Shown here piece by piece: positions 1 through 6,254 of a DNA stretch of 12,005 nucleotides (positions within the stretch are counted from its first letter, which is position 1; each line of letters opens with the position of its first letter). The stretch is from positions 1-12,005 of the forward strand of contig JAFAFZ010000099.1 in assembly GCA_023423215.1 (NCBI GenBank), written 5' to 3'. Below the pieces are notes generated by a model, which saw only the letters and a program-made list of their open reading frames with translations, did not search any database and was not told the DNA's origin. The DNA comes from Actinomycetes bacterium (GTDB taxonomy: Bacteria; Actinomycetota; Acidimicrobiia; Acidimicrobiales; Microtrichaceae). A program made the translations under genes and the position numbers.

Positions 1-387
1 CTGGGCGCGGCGGACCATGCCGACGAGCGCCGTGCACACCGAGCAGGCCAGGCCGCCGGCGACAGCCACGCCGATCACGAAGACCCCGCGCTCGTCCTCG
101 GGCCAGTCGACCACCAGCAGCAGCGGCATCGCCAGGATCGCTCCGGCGATGAAGCCGACGACGGCGCCCACGAGCCCTCCGCGGAACATCGGCCCGCTGA
201 AGTAGCCGCTGGGGCCCATGGCGATCTCCGAGTCGAGCTCGGCCCGCTGGTTCACCACCATCGCGTCCAGCGCGTCCTCCTGGTCACCGACCGTCACCTC
301 GAGCTCCGGCACCGCGGCCCGGACGCGGTCCGCCGCTCCGGCGGCCTCGTCCCGACGGGTGAACGTGGCGATCAACGATGCGGTCAC
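1..387 (-). CDS. small membrane protein with two glycine-rich TM segments, partial (C-terminus outside window)
   Basis: The gene reads leftwards from a GTG at 387-385 and is still open at base 1, giving 129 residues. A strong Shine-Dalgarno AGGAGG (minus strand, within 391-400) just upstream fixes the start. Residues 1-55 form a soluble alpha/beta segment beginning MTASLIATFTRRDEAAGAAD, reminiscent of the N-terminus of general stress protein 17M-like proteins, in which a regulatory alpha/beta domain precedes a membrane hairpin. Two hydrophobic Gly/Ala-rich stretches follow, at about 70-93 (GGLVGAVVGFIAGAILAMPL region) and 102-124 (GVFVIGVAVAGGLACSVCTA region), joined by a short acidic loop (DWPEDER). 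It is probably an inner-membrane protein with a cytoplasmic N-terminus. The function is unknown and the stress-protein resemblance is only by pattern. It is divergent from the gene at 544. Confidence 0.7.
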   Translation of the reverse strand, partial: MTASLIATFTRRDEAAGAADRVRAAVPELEVTVGDQEDALDAMVVNQRAELDSEIAMGPSGYFSGPMFRGGLVGAVVGFIAGAILAMPLLLVVDWPEDERGVFVIGVAVAGGLACSVCTALVGMVRRAQ

Positions 388-429
388 TGCGGTACCTCCT
401 CGTGGTGGGCGTGTGCCGACGGGGCCGAC

Positions 430-455
430 CTACCCGGCAGCTGCCGGTCCACCAC
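430..455 (-). promoter_or_regulatory. possible GGGTAG-type promoter for the membrane protein gene (weak)
   Basis: On the minus strand GGGTAG occupies 435-430, about 42 bases before the GTG start at 387, which leaves room for a leader containing the Shine-Dalgarno. The best -35-like match is GTGGT at 455-451, with a 15-base spacer. That is poorer than the four plus-strand promoters of this type in the window. The -10-like element overlaps the end of the 14-bp palindrome at 434-447. Confidence 0.35.
434..447. promoter_or_regulatory. perfect 14-bp palindrome, candidate operator
   Basis: The sequence CCGGCAGCTGCCGG is a perfect inverted repeat with no spacer. It lies in the 156-base gap between two divergent genes and touches the GGGTAG element of the minus-strand gene. 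A dimeric regulator bound here would cover that promoter. Palindromes of C and G are commoner in GC-rich DNA, so this is suggestive only. Confidence 0.35.
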
Positions 456-506
456 TCCCCCGATCCGGTGATCGAGCGATCGAACGTGGGACGACGTCCG
501 CTCCCG

Positions 507-533
507 GGTGTCCGGGGCGGCCGGTCGGGGTAG
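507..533 (+). promoter_or_regulatory. SigB/SigF-type promoter: GGTGT-N16-GGGTAG
   Basis: GGTGT (507-511), a 16-base spacer and GGGTAG (528-533) stand 10 bases before the ATG at 544. The form matches the actinobacterial stress-sigma consensus, roughly GGTTT or GNNT, 14-17 bases, GGGTAY. The short distance to the ATG and the lack of a Shine-Dalgarno predict a leaderless transcript. The same arrangement recurs at 9349, 10479 and 11129. Confidence 0.6.
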
Positions 534-543
534 TGGTGTCGCC

Positions 544-834
544 ATGAGCGACTACTCGGAGCAGGGAGCCCTCCCCGTCGAGGACGCCGCGGTGGACGAT
601 CCACCCACCGAGGACGAGGTCCGCGCGGCGCAGGAGCGTGAGCACCCGGAGCAGGCGGCGACGCGTGAGGAGGGCGAGCGTCCGTCGCTGGCCCACGACG
701 AACCCCTCGACCGTCACCCGGACGGCGGGCAGCTGCCGTCGGACACCGACGTGCAGGCCGAGCGCCAGGCCGAGGGCCTCGTCGCCGAAGCAGAGGCGGA
801 CGCCGGCGAGGGTGACGGGGGCCGACGCCGGTGA
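544..834 (+). CDS. small acidic, probably disordered protein (96 aa)
   Basis: The product begins MSDYSEQGALPVEDAAVDDP. Asp and Glu make up about 29 percent of residues, there is a single Tyr and no Cys or Trp, and there are no hydrophobic stretches, so it is probably a soluble, intrinsically disordered cytoplasmic protein. The tail ends in GEGDGGRRR. I recognise no domain. An in-frame GTG at 508 would give a longer protein, but it lies inside the -35 element, and the acidic composition and promoter spacing favour the ATG. Hydrophilic acidic proteins of this kind are often stress-induced in actinobacteria; that role is inferred from the promoter, not from homology. The phosphatase gene begins 55 bases downstream and may be co-transcribed. 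Confidence 0.6.
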   Translation: MSDYSEQGALPVEDAAVDDPPTEDEVRAAQEREHPEQAATREEGERPSLAHDEPLDRHPDGGQLPSDTDVQAERQAEGLVAEAEADAGEGDGGRRR

Positions 835-889
835 CCCTGCGGCGACACGACACGACGCGTCGACCGGCGGAGGACAGGAGGACGACGCC

Positions 890-1528
890 GTGAGGCTCAT
901 CCTGGTCCGCCACGGGGACGCGCACGCCGGGTTGACCGGCACGATCGCCGGCCGGACCGGCTGCCGTGGCCTGACCGACCTCGGACGGGAGCAGGCGACG
1001 CTCCTGCGTGACCGCTTCGCCGCGGGCGCGGGCTTCACCGCGGACGTGCTCGTCGCGAGCGAGCTCCCCCGGGCGATCGAGACTGCGCAGATCATCGCCC
1101 CGGGCCTGGGCTTCGACGTGGTCGAGCGGGACTGCGACCTGTGCGAGGTCCACACCGGCGAGGCCGACGGCATGACCTGGGACGAGTACGAGCGCCGGTT
1201 CGGGAAGATCGACATGGTCGCCGAACCCGACCGGGTCTTCGCCGTCGGCGGCGACAGCTGGACCAGCTTCCACGAGCGGGTGCACCGCACCCTGGAGCGA
1301 CTCGCCGACGAGCACGACGGCCGCACGGTCGTGGCCGTCTGCCACGCGGGTTTCATCGCCGCGACGGTCAGCCTGGTGCTCGGCGTCGAAACCCGCCACG
1401 TCGGCGCCCGGCTCCTGCCCACCAACACCGGCCTGACGGAATGGCGCCACGACGGCGACCCGGCCCGCTGGACGCTCTCCTACTACAACGACGCGACCCA
1501 TCTGATGCGACTGGAGGCAGCACGATGA
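890..1528 (+). CDS. histidine phosphatase family protein (phosphoglycerate mutase-like)
   Basis: This 212-residue protein starts at a GTG with AGGAGG (876-881) eight bases upstream. It carries the hallmarks of the histidine phosphatase superfamily: LVRHGDAH at 5-12 with the phospho-acceptor His8, GLTDLGREQA at 27-36, the ELPRAIETAQ helix with Arg61, Glu86 in the middle segment, and the second catalytic His152 in VCHAGFI. Members remove phosphate from sugars, nucleotides, cofactors or proteins through a phosphohistidine intermediate, and the substrate cannot be read from these motifs. It is the first gene of a four-gene overlapping cassette ending in NAD+ synthetase. A phosphatase acting on a pyridine nucleotide or its precursor is therefore an attractive guess. 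The stop overlaps the next start as ATGA. Confidence 0.9.
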   Translation: MRLILVRHGDAHAGLTGTIAGRTGCRGLTDLGREQATLLRDRFAAGAGFTADVLVASELPRAIETAQIIAPGLGFDVVERDCDLCEVHTGEADGMTWDEYERRFGKIDMVAEPDRVFAVGGDSWTSFHERVHRTLERLADEHDGRTVVAVCHAGFIAATVSLVLGVETRHVGARLLPTNTGLTEWRHDGDPARWTLSYYNDATHLMRLEAAR

Positions 1529-2019
1529 CGGCCATCTCGAAGGACCAGGGGACCTCGGAGGTTCAGGAGTTCTGCGTGGCGAGCGCCCGCCAGGCGGCCG
1601 AGGCCGGCGACGTCGAGGGCTGGATCGCCCGGTTCCTGGCCAGCCCCGGCAGCGACAACGCGCCGCTCGCCCACGAGCTGACCTCGACCCCGCGCCGCTG
1701 GGTCGGTCCGATCGAGCTGCGCTTCGACGACCTGCACCGGCTGGCCGGTCCTCCGGACCAGCCGACGCTCGACCGCTTCGACGGCGACGACCTCGAGACC
1801 GTCGAGGAGATGGGCGACAGCCTGGACGAGGGCTGGGACCCGCCGCCGATCATCGTGACGTTCCGAGATCCCCAGCTGATCGTCGAGGACGGCAACCACC
1901 GGATCGAGGGGTTGCGTCGCAACGGCCGCGACCGCTGGTGGGCGCTGGTCGCCTGCAAGGACGAGCACGAGCAGCAGGCCGTCGAGCGCCGTGCTGCGCC
2001 GAGCGGCGAACAGCGATGA
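1525..2019 (+). CDS. ParB/sulfiredoxin-fold domain protein
   Basis: The gene encodes 164 residues, and its ATG overlaps the preceding stop by four bases. The N-terminal half (about 10-55) looks helical. The segment [13 protein letters not shown] at 61-73 resembles the first strand of ParB N-terminal domains. The core signature is [20 protein letters not shown] followed by IEGLRRNG, with DGNHR at 122-126, matching the ParB/Srx pattern of a strand, a Gly-x-HR turn and a helix. This fold binds CTP or ATP in ParB, sulfiredoxin and the archaeal free-serine kinase. There is no helix-turn-helix DNA-binding domain and the protein is far too short for a chromosome-segregation ParB, so a nucleotide-dependent enzyme or regulator is more likely. 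The stop overlaps the next start (ATGA). Confidence 0.65.
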   Translation: MTAISKDQGTSEVQEFCVASARQAAEAGDVEGWIARFLASPGSDNAPLAHELTSTPRRWVGPIELRFDDLHRLAGPPDQPTLDRFDGDDLETVEEMGDSLDEGWDPPPIIVTFRDPQLIVEDGNHRIEGLRRNGRDRWWALVACKDEHEQQAVERRAAPSGEQR

Positions 2020-2522
2020 GCGCGCAGGACGACCCCGCCGAGCGGCTGGCCGAGGTCCTGGGCGAGGCCGAGGTCACGGTCGCGGTCGCGGAGTCGCTGA
2101 CCGGCGGCTCGCTCTCGGCCGCGCTGGCGGCGGCCCCCCACTCCTCGGAGTGGTACCGGGGCGGACTGGTCGCCTATGCGTCCGAGGTCAAGCACGACGT
2201 GCTGGACGTGCCGCCGGGTCCCGTGGTCTCGGAGCCCTCGGCCCGGGCGATGGCCGAGGGCGTGTGCCGGCTGCTCGAGGCGGACCTCACGCTGTCGGTC
2301 ACGGGCGTCGGTGGACCCGACCCCCAGGACGACCAGCCGCCGGGCACCGTCTGGATGGGCCTGCACGACCGCCGCCACGGTCGGACCCGGACCCAGCTGC
2401 ACCACTTCGAGGGCGAGCCGGACGAGATCGTCGAGCAGACGTGCCGGGGTGCGCTGCAGTGGCTGCTCGAGGGCTGCACCTCGGGCGACCTGCTCGACGG
2501 CGCGGGCGGGCCCGCGACGTGA
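2016..2522 (+). CDS. pncC: CinA C-terminal family nicotinamide-nucleotide amidohydrolase (PncC-like)
   Basis: The 168-residue product is a stand-alone CinA C-terminal domain, the usual size for PncC. This family converts nicotinamide mononucleotide (NMN) to nicotinic acid mononucleotide plus ammonia, returning NMN to the NAD+ pathway. Visible motifs are [10 protein letters not shown] at 22-31, with the probable catalytic Ser27, [12 protein letters not shown] at 54-65 with Lys59, [13 protein letters not shown], and [19 protein letters not shown] in the nucleotide-binding loop. The usual TGIAGP appears here as TGVGGP. The N-terminal MoCF-like domain of full-length CinA is absent. It overlaps nadE by four bases (GTGA), so NMN deamidase and NAD+ synthetase should be made together, which strongly supports a role in NAD recycling. 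Confidence 0.88.
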   Translation: MSAQDDPAERLAEVLGEAEVTVAVAESLTGGSLSAALAAAPHSSEWYRGGLVAYASEVKHDVLDVPPGPVVSEPSARAMAEGVCRLLEADLTLSVTGVGGPDPQDDQPPGTVWMGLHDRRHGRTRTQLHHFEGEPDEIVEQTCRGALQWLLEGCTSGDLLDGAGGPAT

Positions 2523-4672
2523 GCGACGCCACCGCCCCGCTCGACGCGTTCCGCTCCCCGTACCGCCACGGGTTCGCCCGCCTGGCGGCCGGCGTGCCGA
2601 CGATGGCCGTCACGGACGTCGACGGCAACACCGCGGCGACGGTCGACCTGGTCCGTCGGGCGCACGAGGAGCACGTCGCGCTGCTGGTGCTGCCGGAGCT
2701 CGGTCTGACCGGCTACTCCGCGCAGGACCTCTTCCACCAGCAGCCCCTGCTCGACGCCGCGCTCGATGGCCTGGACCGCGTGCGCGCCGCCACCGCCGAC
2801 CTGCTGCCCGTCACGGTGATCGGCATCCCGCTGCGCGTGGGCCACCAGCTCTTCAACACGGCGATGGTGCTGCACCGCGGCCGTGTCCTCGGGGTCGTGC
2901 CGAAGACCTACCTGCCGAACTACCGGGAGTTCTACGAGCAGCGGCACTTCAGCGCGGCGCGCGACGCCGTGGTGGACCGGGTCGAGCTGTGCGGCTCGTC
3001 CGTCCCGTTCGGGACCGACCTGCTGTTCCGCGCCACGGACCTGCCCGGCTTCGTCCTCGGCGTCGAGATCTGCGAGGACCTGTGGGCGCCCATCCCGCCG
3101 AGCAGCCGCCTGGCCCTCGCCGGGGCCACGGTGCTGGCCAACCCCTCGGGCAGCAACATCACGATCGCCAAGGACGACTACCGGCGCGCGCTGTGCACGA
3201 CCCACTCCGCGCAGACGCTCTCGGCCTACGTGTACGCGGCCGCCGGCGTCGGGGAGTCGACCACCGACCTCGCCTGGGACGGGCACGCCATGGTCTGCGA
3301 GAACGGCAACCAGCTCGCCGAGTCCGAGCGCTACGCCCGGCACTCGCAGCTGATCGCCGCGGACGTGGACCTGGACCGGCTGCTCGCCGACCGGCTGCGC
3401 ACGACCAGCTTCCGAGACGCCATCGGCGACCACCGTGAGCAGCTGCGCATGCGCACCGTGGACCTCTCCCTCGAGCCGCCCGCCGGGCCGATCGAGCTGC
3501 GGCGCCGGGTGTCGCGCTTCCCGTTCGTGCCGGCCGATCCGGTCGAGCGCGACCGCCGCTGCGCCGAGGTCTACGCGATCCAGACCAACGGACTGGCGAC
3601 CCGGTTGTCCGCCACCGGCATCGAGCGCGTGGTGCTGGGCGTCTCGGGTGGGCTGGACTCGACGCAGGCGCTGCTCGTCGCGGTGCGCTGCATGGACCTG
3701 CTCGGGCTGCCGCGCTCGAACGTGCTCGGCTACACGCTGCCGGGGTTCGCGACGAGCGACCACACCCGCACCAACGCGCACCGCCTGATGGAGGCCCTCG
3801 GCGTGACGGCGGCCGAGATCGACATCCGCCCGGCGGCGCAGCAGATGCTCGAGGACCTGGACCACCCGGCCGCTCGCGGCGAGCCGGTCTACGACGTCAC
3901 CTACGAGAACGTGCAGGCCGGCGCGCGGACCTCGGTCCTGTTCCGCCTGGCGAACGCGCACGACGCGCTCGTGGTGGGCACCGGCGACCTGTCCGAGCTG
4001 GCGCTCGGCTGGTGCACCTACGGCGTGGGCGACCAGATGTCGCACTACGGCGTCAACGGCTCGGTCCCCAAGACGCTCATCCAGTACCTCGTGCGGTGGG
4101 TCGCCCAGAACGAGACCTTCGCCCCGGGTGCGCGGCAGGTGCTCGAGTCGATCCTGGAGACCAAGATCTCGCCCGAGCTGGTCCCCGGCGAGCCCGCCGA
4201 GCTGATGCCCGGCGAGCCGGCCGACCGCGAGCGCGACGACGGCGACGTCGAGGCTCCCGGCGACGGTCCGCACCAGGGCAGCGAGGCGGTCGTCGGACCG
4301 TACGAGCTCCAGGACTTCCACCTGTACCACGTGCTGCGCTTCGGCTACCGGCCCTCGAAGATCGCCTACCTGGCCGACCAGGCGTGGTCGGATCGCGATC
4401 GCGGCGACTGGCCCGACACGATCCCCGAGGCGGCCCGCCACAGCTACGACCTGGCGACGAGCTGCCGCTGGCAGCGCGAGTTCCTCCGCCGCTTCTTCGG
4501 CACCAGCCAGTTCAAGCGCTCCGCCATGCCCGACGGTCCCAAGGTCGGCTCCGGCGGTTCGCTCTCGCCCCGCGGCGACTGGCGCGCCCCGAGCGACGGC
4601 TCCGCCGCGGTGTGGCTCGCCGAGCTGGATGCGCTCGTCGAGCAGCTCGCGCTCGACCGGCGGGCGACCTAG
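2519..4672 (+). CDS. nadE: glutamine-dependent NAD+ synthetase
   Basis: The 717-residue enzyme makes NAD+ from nicotinic acid adenine dinucleotide, ATP and glutamine. The N-terminal glutaminase (nitrilase) domain shows the Glu-Lys-Cys triad: Glu60 in LPELGLTGY, Lys129 in [14 protein letters not shown], and Cys185 in VEICEDLW. It feeds ammonia to the C-terminal synthetase domain, whose ATP-binding P-loop SGGLDST lies at 376-382, with [16 protein letters not shown] further on. The order matches the Mycobacterium tuberculosis type of NadE (about 680 residues). This protein is longer, largely because of an acidic insertion between KISPELVP (about 550) and GPYELQDF (about 595) that contains a tandem eight-residue repeat. 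The GTG start overlaps the pncC stop, and the stop shares CTAG with the convergent reductase gene. Confidence 0.97.
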   Translation: MSDATAPLDAFRSPYRHGFARLAAGVPTMAVTDVDGNTAATVDLVRRAHEEHVALLVLPELGLTGYSAQDLFHQQPLLDAALDGLDRVRAATADLLPVTVIGIPLRVGHQLFNTAMVLHRGRVLGVVPKTYLPNYREFYEQRHFSAARDAVVDRVELCGSSVPFGTDLLFRATDLPGFVLGVEICEDLWAPIPPSSRLALAGATVLANPSGSNITIAKDDYRRALCTTHSAQTLSAYVYAAAGVGESTTDLAWDGHAMVCENGNQLAESERYARHSQLIAADVDLDRLLADRLRTTSFRDAIGDHREQLRMRTVDLSLEPPAGPIELRRRVSRFPFVPADPVERDRRCAEVYAIQTNGLATRLSATGIERVVLGVSGGLDSTQALLVAVRCMDLLGLPRSNVLGYTLPGFATSDHTRTNAHRLMEALGVTAAEIDIRPAAQQMLEDLDHPAARGEPVYDVTYENVQAGARTSVLFRLANAHDALVVGTGDLSELALGWCTYGVGDQMSHYGVNGSVPKTLIQYLVRWVAQNETFAPGARQVLESILETKISPELVPGEPAELMPGEPADRERDDGDVEAPGDGPHQGSEAVVGPYELQDFHLYHVLRFGYRPSKIAYLADQAWSDRDRGDWPDTIPEAARHSYDLATSCRWQREFLRRFFGTSQFKRSAMPDGPKVGSGGSLSPRGDWRAPSDGSAAVWLAELDALVEQLALDRRAT
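4175..4222 (+). repeat. 24-bp tandem duplication inside nadE
   Basis: Two adjacent 24-base units, 4175-4198 and 4199-4222, differ at three positions and encode ELVPGEPA and ELMPGEPA (residues 553-568). The first ELVP is normal for the family. The second copy and the acidic stretch after it ([15 protein letters not shown]) appear to be an expansion of the linker in the synthetase domain. Confidence 0.8.
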
Positions 4673-5640
4673 GGGATCAGCAGCACCCGACCGAACGAGC
4701 GACGGCTCTCGATGTAGGCGTGCGCCTCGGCCGCCTCGGACAGCGGGTACGTGCGGTCGATCACGACCTGGAGCTCGCCGCGCGCGATCGACTCCAGGTG
4801 CCCGGCGATCAGGTCGTGCGCACGCGGTCCTCCGAGGAACAGCTCGGCGCCGAGGAACACGCCGGTCAGGCTCTGGTTGTTCGGGCGCATCGTCGAGATG
4901 TCGAGCGGCTGGGGCACCTCACGCCCCGCGTCGCCCACCGTGATCACGCGACCCCGGTACGCCAGGCAGCTCAGGCTGCGCTGCAGCGTCTCGCCGCCGA
5001 CGGAGTCGACGATGACGTCCGCGCCGCGCCCGTCGGTCAACCGGCGCACCTCGTCCGCGAAGTCCGTCCGCACGTAGTCGATGCCGTGGTCGAGGCCGAG
5101 CGGCACGAGCCGGTCGAGCTTGTCCTGGCGCGACGCCGTGGCGAGCACGGTCGCACCCGCCCGGTGCGCCAGCTGGATCGCCGCGATGCCGACCCCGCTC
5201 CCGCCCGCGTGGATGAGGACGGTCTCGCCCGGTCGCAGCCGCCCGAACTCGAACAGGCAGTCGTCCGCCGTGCCGAACGGCACCGGGACCGCAGCGGCCT
5301 GCTCGATCGAGAGCCCCTCGGGGAGCCGCCAGCAGAAGGCCTCGGGCACGGCGCGCAGCTCGGCGTGCGAGCCGTCCATGCCGACGGTGACGACGTGGTC
5401 GCCGACCTGCAACGACTGCACGCCCGCGCCGACCTCGACCACGGTGCCGGCGGCCTGGTAGCCGACGACGTGGGCGCGGCCGCCGGTGTCCGTCGCGCCG
5501 CGGTTCAGCGTGTCACCGCCCTCGATGCTGACCGCCTCGACGCGCACCAGGACGTCCGCGTCGCCGATCGTGGGATCGGGGACGTCCTCGTAGCGGAGGA
5601 CCTCGGGGGGACCGGGTTCGGTGTAGATCGCCGCCTTCAT
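4669..5640 (-). CDS. zinc-independent quinone oxidoreductase (zeta-crystallin-like, MDR superfamily)
   Basis: The 323-residue protein begins [20 protein letters not shown], typical of NADPH:quinone reductase in the medium-chain dehydrogenase/reductase superfamily. The GroES-like catalytic domain (about 1-120) includes [14 protein letters not shown] at 58-71. The Rossmann domain carries the nucleotide-binding loop HAGGSGVG at 144-151, followed by DVIVDSVGG and a C-terminal SFGRVLLIP. The structural-zinc cysteines of alcohol dehydrogenases are missing. It should be a cytoplasmic, NAD(P)H-dependent reductase of quinones or activated enones; the exact substrate is unknown. The start has GAGGAG (5652-5647) six bases upstream. 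It lies 25 bases after the GNAT gene on the same strand, so the two are probably co-transcribed. Its stop overlaps that of nadE in a shared CTAG. Confidence 0.93.
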   Translation of the reverse strand: MKAAIYTEPGPPEVLRYEDVPDPTIGDADVLVRVEAVSIEGGDTLNRGATDTGGRAHVVGYQAAGTVVEVGAGVQSLQVGDHVVTVGMDGSHAELRAVPEAFCWRLPEGLSIEQAAAVPVPFGTADDCLFEFGRLRPGETVLIHAGGSGVGIAAIQLAHRAGATVLATASRQDKLDRLVPLGLDHGIDYVRTDFADEVRRLTDGRGADVIVDSVGGETLQRSLSCLAYRGRVITVGDAGREVPQPLDISTMRPNNQSLTGVFLGAELFLGGPRAHDLIAGHLESIARGELQVVIDRTYPLSEAAEAHAYIESRRSFGRVLLIP

Positions 5641-5665
5641 CGCTGTCTCCTCACACGTCGGTGGG

Positions 5666-6139
5666 TCAGGGGGTCTCGGGCACGAGCTCGCGGAAGTAGT
5701 AGAAGGCGCGCTCGCCCGTGTCGGGCTCGAGGCCGCTGAAGCCGTGGCGCTCGTAGAAGCGCTGCGCGTCGACGTCGCCCTCGTCCACGTTGATCTCGAT
5801 CGCGTCGACGCCCCGCTCGCGTGCGAGCGCATCCAGCAGCTCCAGGATGGCCGTGCCGATCCCGCGGCCGCGCAGCTGCGGTTCGACGTAGAGCTCGTCG
5901 AGCAGCGCGACCTGCCCCTCGTACCAGACGTTGGGACGCAACGTCACGAGCGCGACCGCCACCGCGGGCTCGCCCGCCAGGATCGCCCAGGTCCGGTCGC
6001 CGGCCAGCAGCGAGCGCAGCCGGCCCGCCAGCACGTCGACCCCGGGCGACGGCGTGTCGAACTCGGTGTTGAAGTCGTGCAGCAGTCGGGCCACCTCATC
6101 CGCGTCGTCGGGACCGGCGGGACGGGGTGGTGCGGACAT
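5666..6139 (-). CDS. GNAT family N-acetyltransferase
   Basis: The protein is about 157 residues and shows the GNAT acetyl-CoA signature LYVEPQLRGRGIGTAILELL, with the R-G-x-G pyrophosphate-binding loop, then INVDEGDVDAQRFYERHGF, the usual final strand-helix segment. The N-terminus (PRPAGPDDADEVARLLHDFN) is a standard GNAT opening. The acceptor, a small molecule or a protein, cannot be inferred. I chose the ATG at 6139; a GTG at 6142 directly before it is also possible. A GGAGG lies only two bases from the ATG, too close for a normal Shine-Dalgarno, so initiation may be leaderless. It is divergent from the MFS gene and precedes the quinone reductase by 25 bases. Confidence 0.88.
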   Translation of the reverse strand: MSAPPRPAGPDDADEVARLLHDFNTEFDTPSPGVDVLAGRLRSLLAGDRTWAILAGEPAVAVALVTLRPNVWYEGQVALLDELYVEPQLRGRGIGTAILELLDALARERGVDAIEINVDEGDVDAQRFYERHGFSGLEPDTGERAFYYFRELVPETP

Positions 6140-6254
6140 CACCTCCGTCTACCACCCGGGGCCGGGCCACGTGGCTCGATCGTCGTCAGATCGCTCCGGC
6201 GACGTGGGCCGTGCGGTAGACAACGACCACTTCCACGTCCTCGAGGTCCGCCCG
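6140..6254. promoter_or_regulatory. divergent promoter region with nested inverted repeats
   Basis: This 115-base gap separates the GNAT and MFS genes. GTCTACC at 6147-6153 and GGTAGAC at 6215-6221 are exact inverted copies, so each divergent gene has GGTAGAC upstream on its own strand: 7 bases before the GNAT ATG and 33 before the MFS ATG. Inside them CGATC (6177-6181) and GATCG (6189-6193) form a second inverted repeat with almost the same centre (6184-6185). The outer pair could be -10-like elements or operator half-sites, and the inner pair an operator. No regulator gene is adjacent. Confidence 0.4.

Noticed and set aside
461..481. Three CGATC/GATCG half-sites between the first two genes, with similar pairs at 6177-6193 and 9306-9318
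   Set aside because: The spacers differ (4, 2, 7 and 3 bases) and GATCG words are frequent in this DNA, so I do not call them one regulator's sites.
508..543. Upstream GTG start for the acidic protein gene
   Set aside because: The GTG lies inside the GGTGT promoter element and has no ribosome-binding site. The ATG at 544 fits the promoter spacing.
853..862. 10-bp palindrome CGACGCGTCG before the phosphatase gene
   Set aside because: Short CG palindromes are common at this base composition, and it sits just before a clear Shine-Dalgarno without other supporting signals.
2174..4441. Very long open frame on the minus strand opposite pncC and nadE
   Set aside because: Its translation is low-complexity Arg/Gly/Val/Asp-rich with no recognisable domain, and it is the codon-position shadow of nadE in GC-rich DNA. 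Similar open frames opposite 6186-7904 and 8176-10491 were rejected for the same reason.
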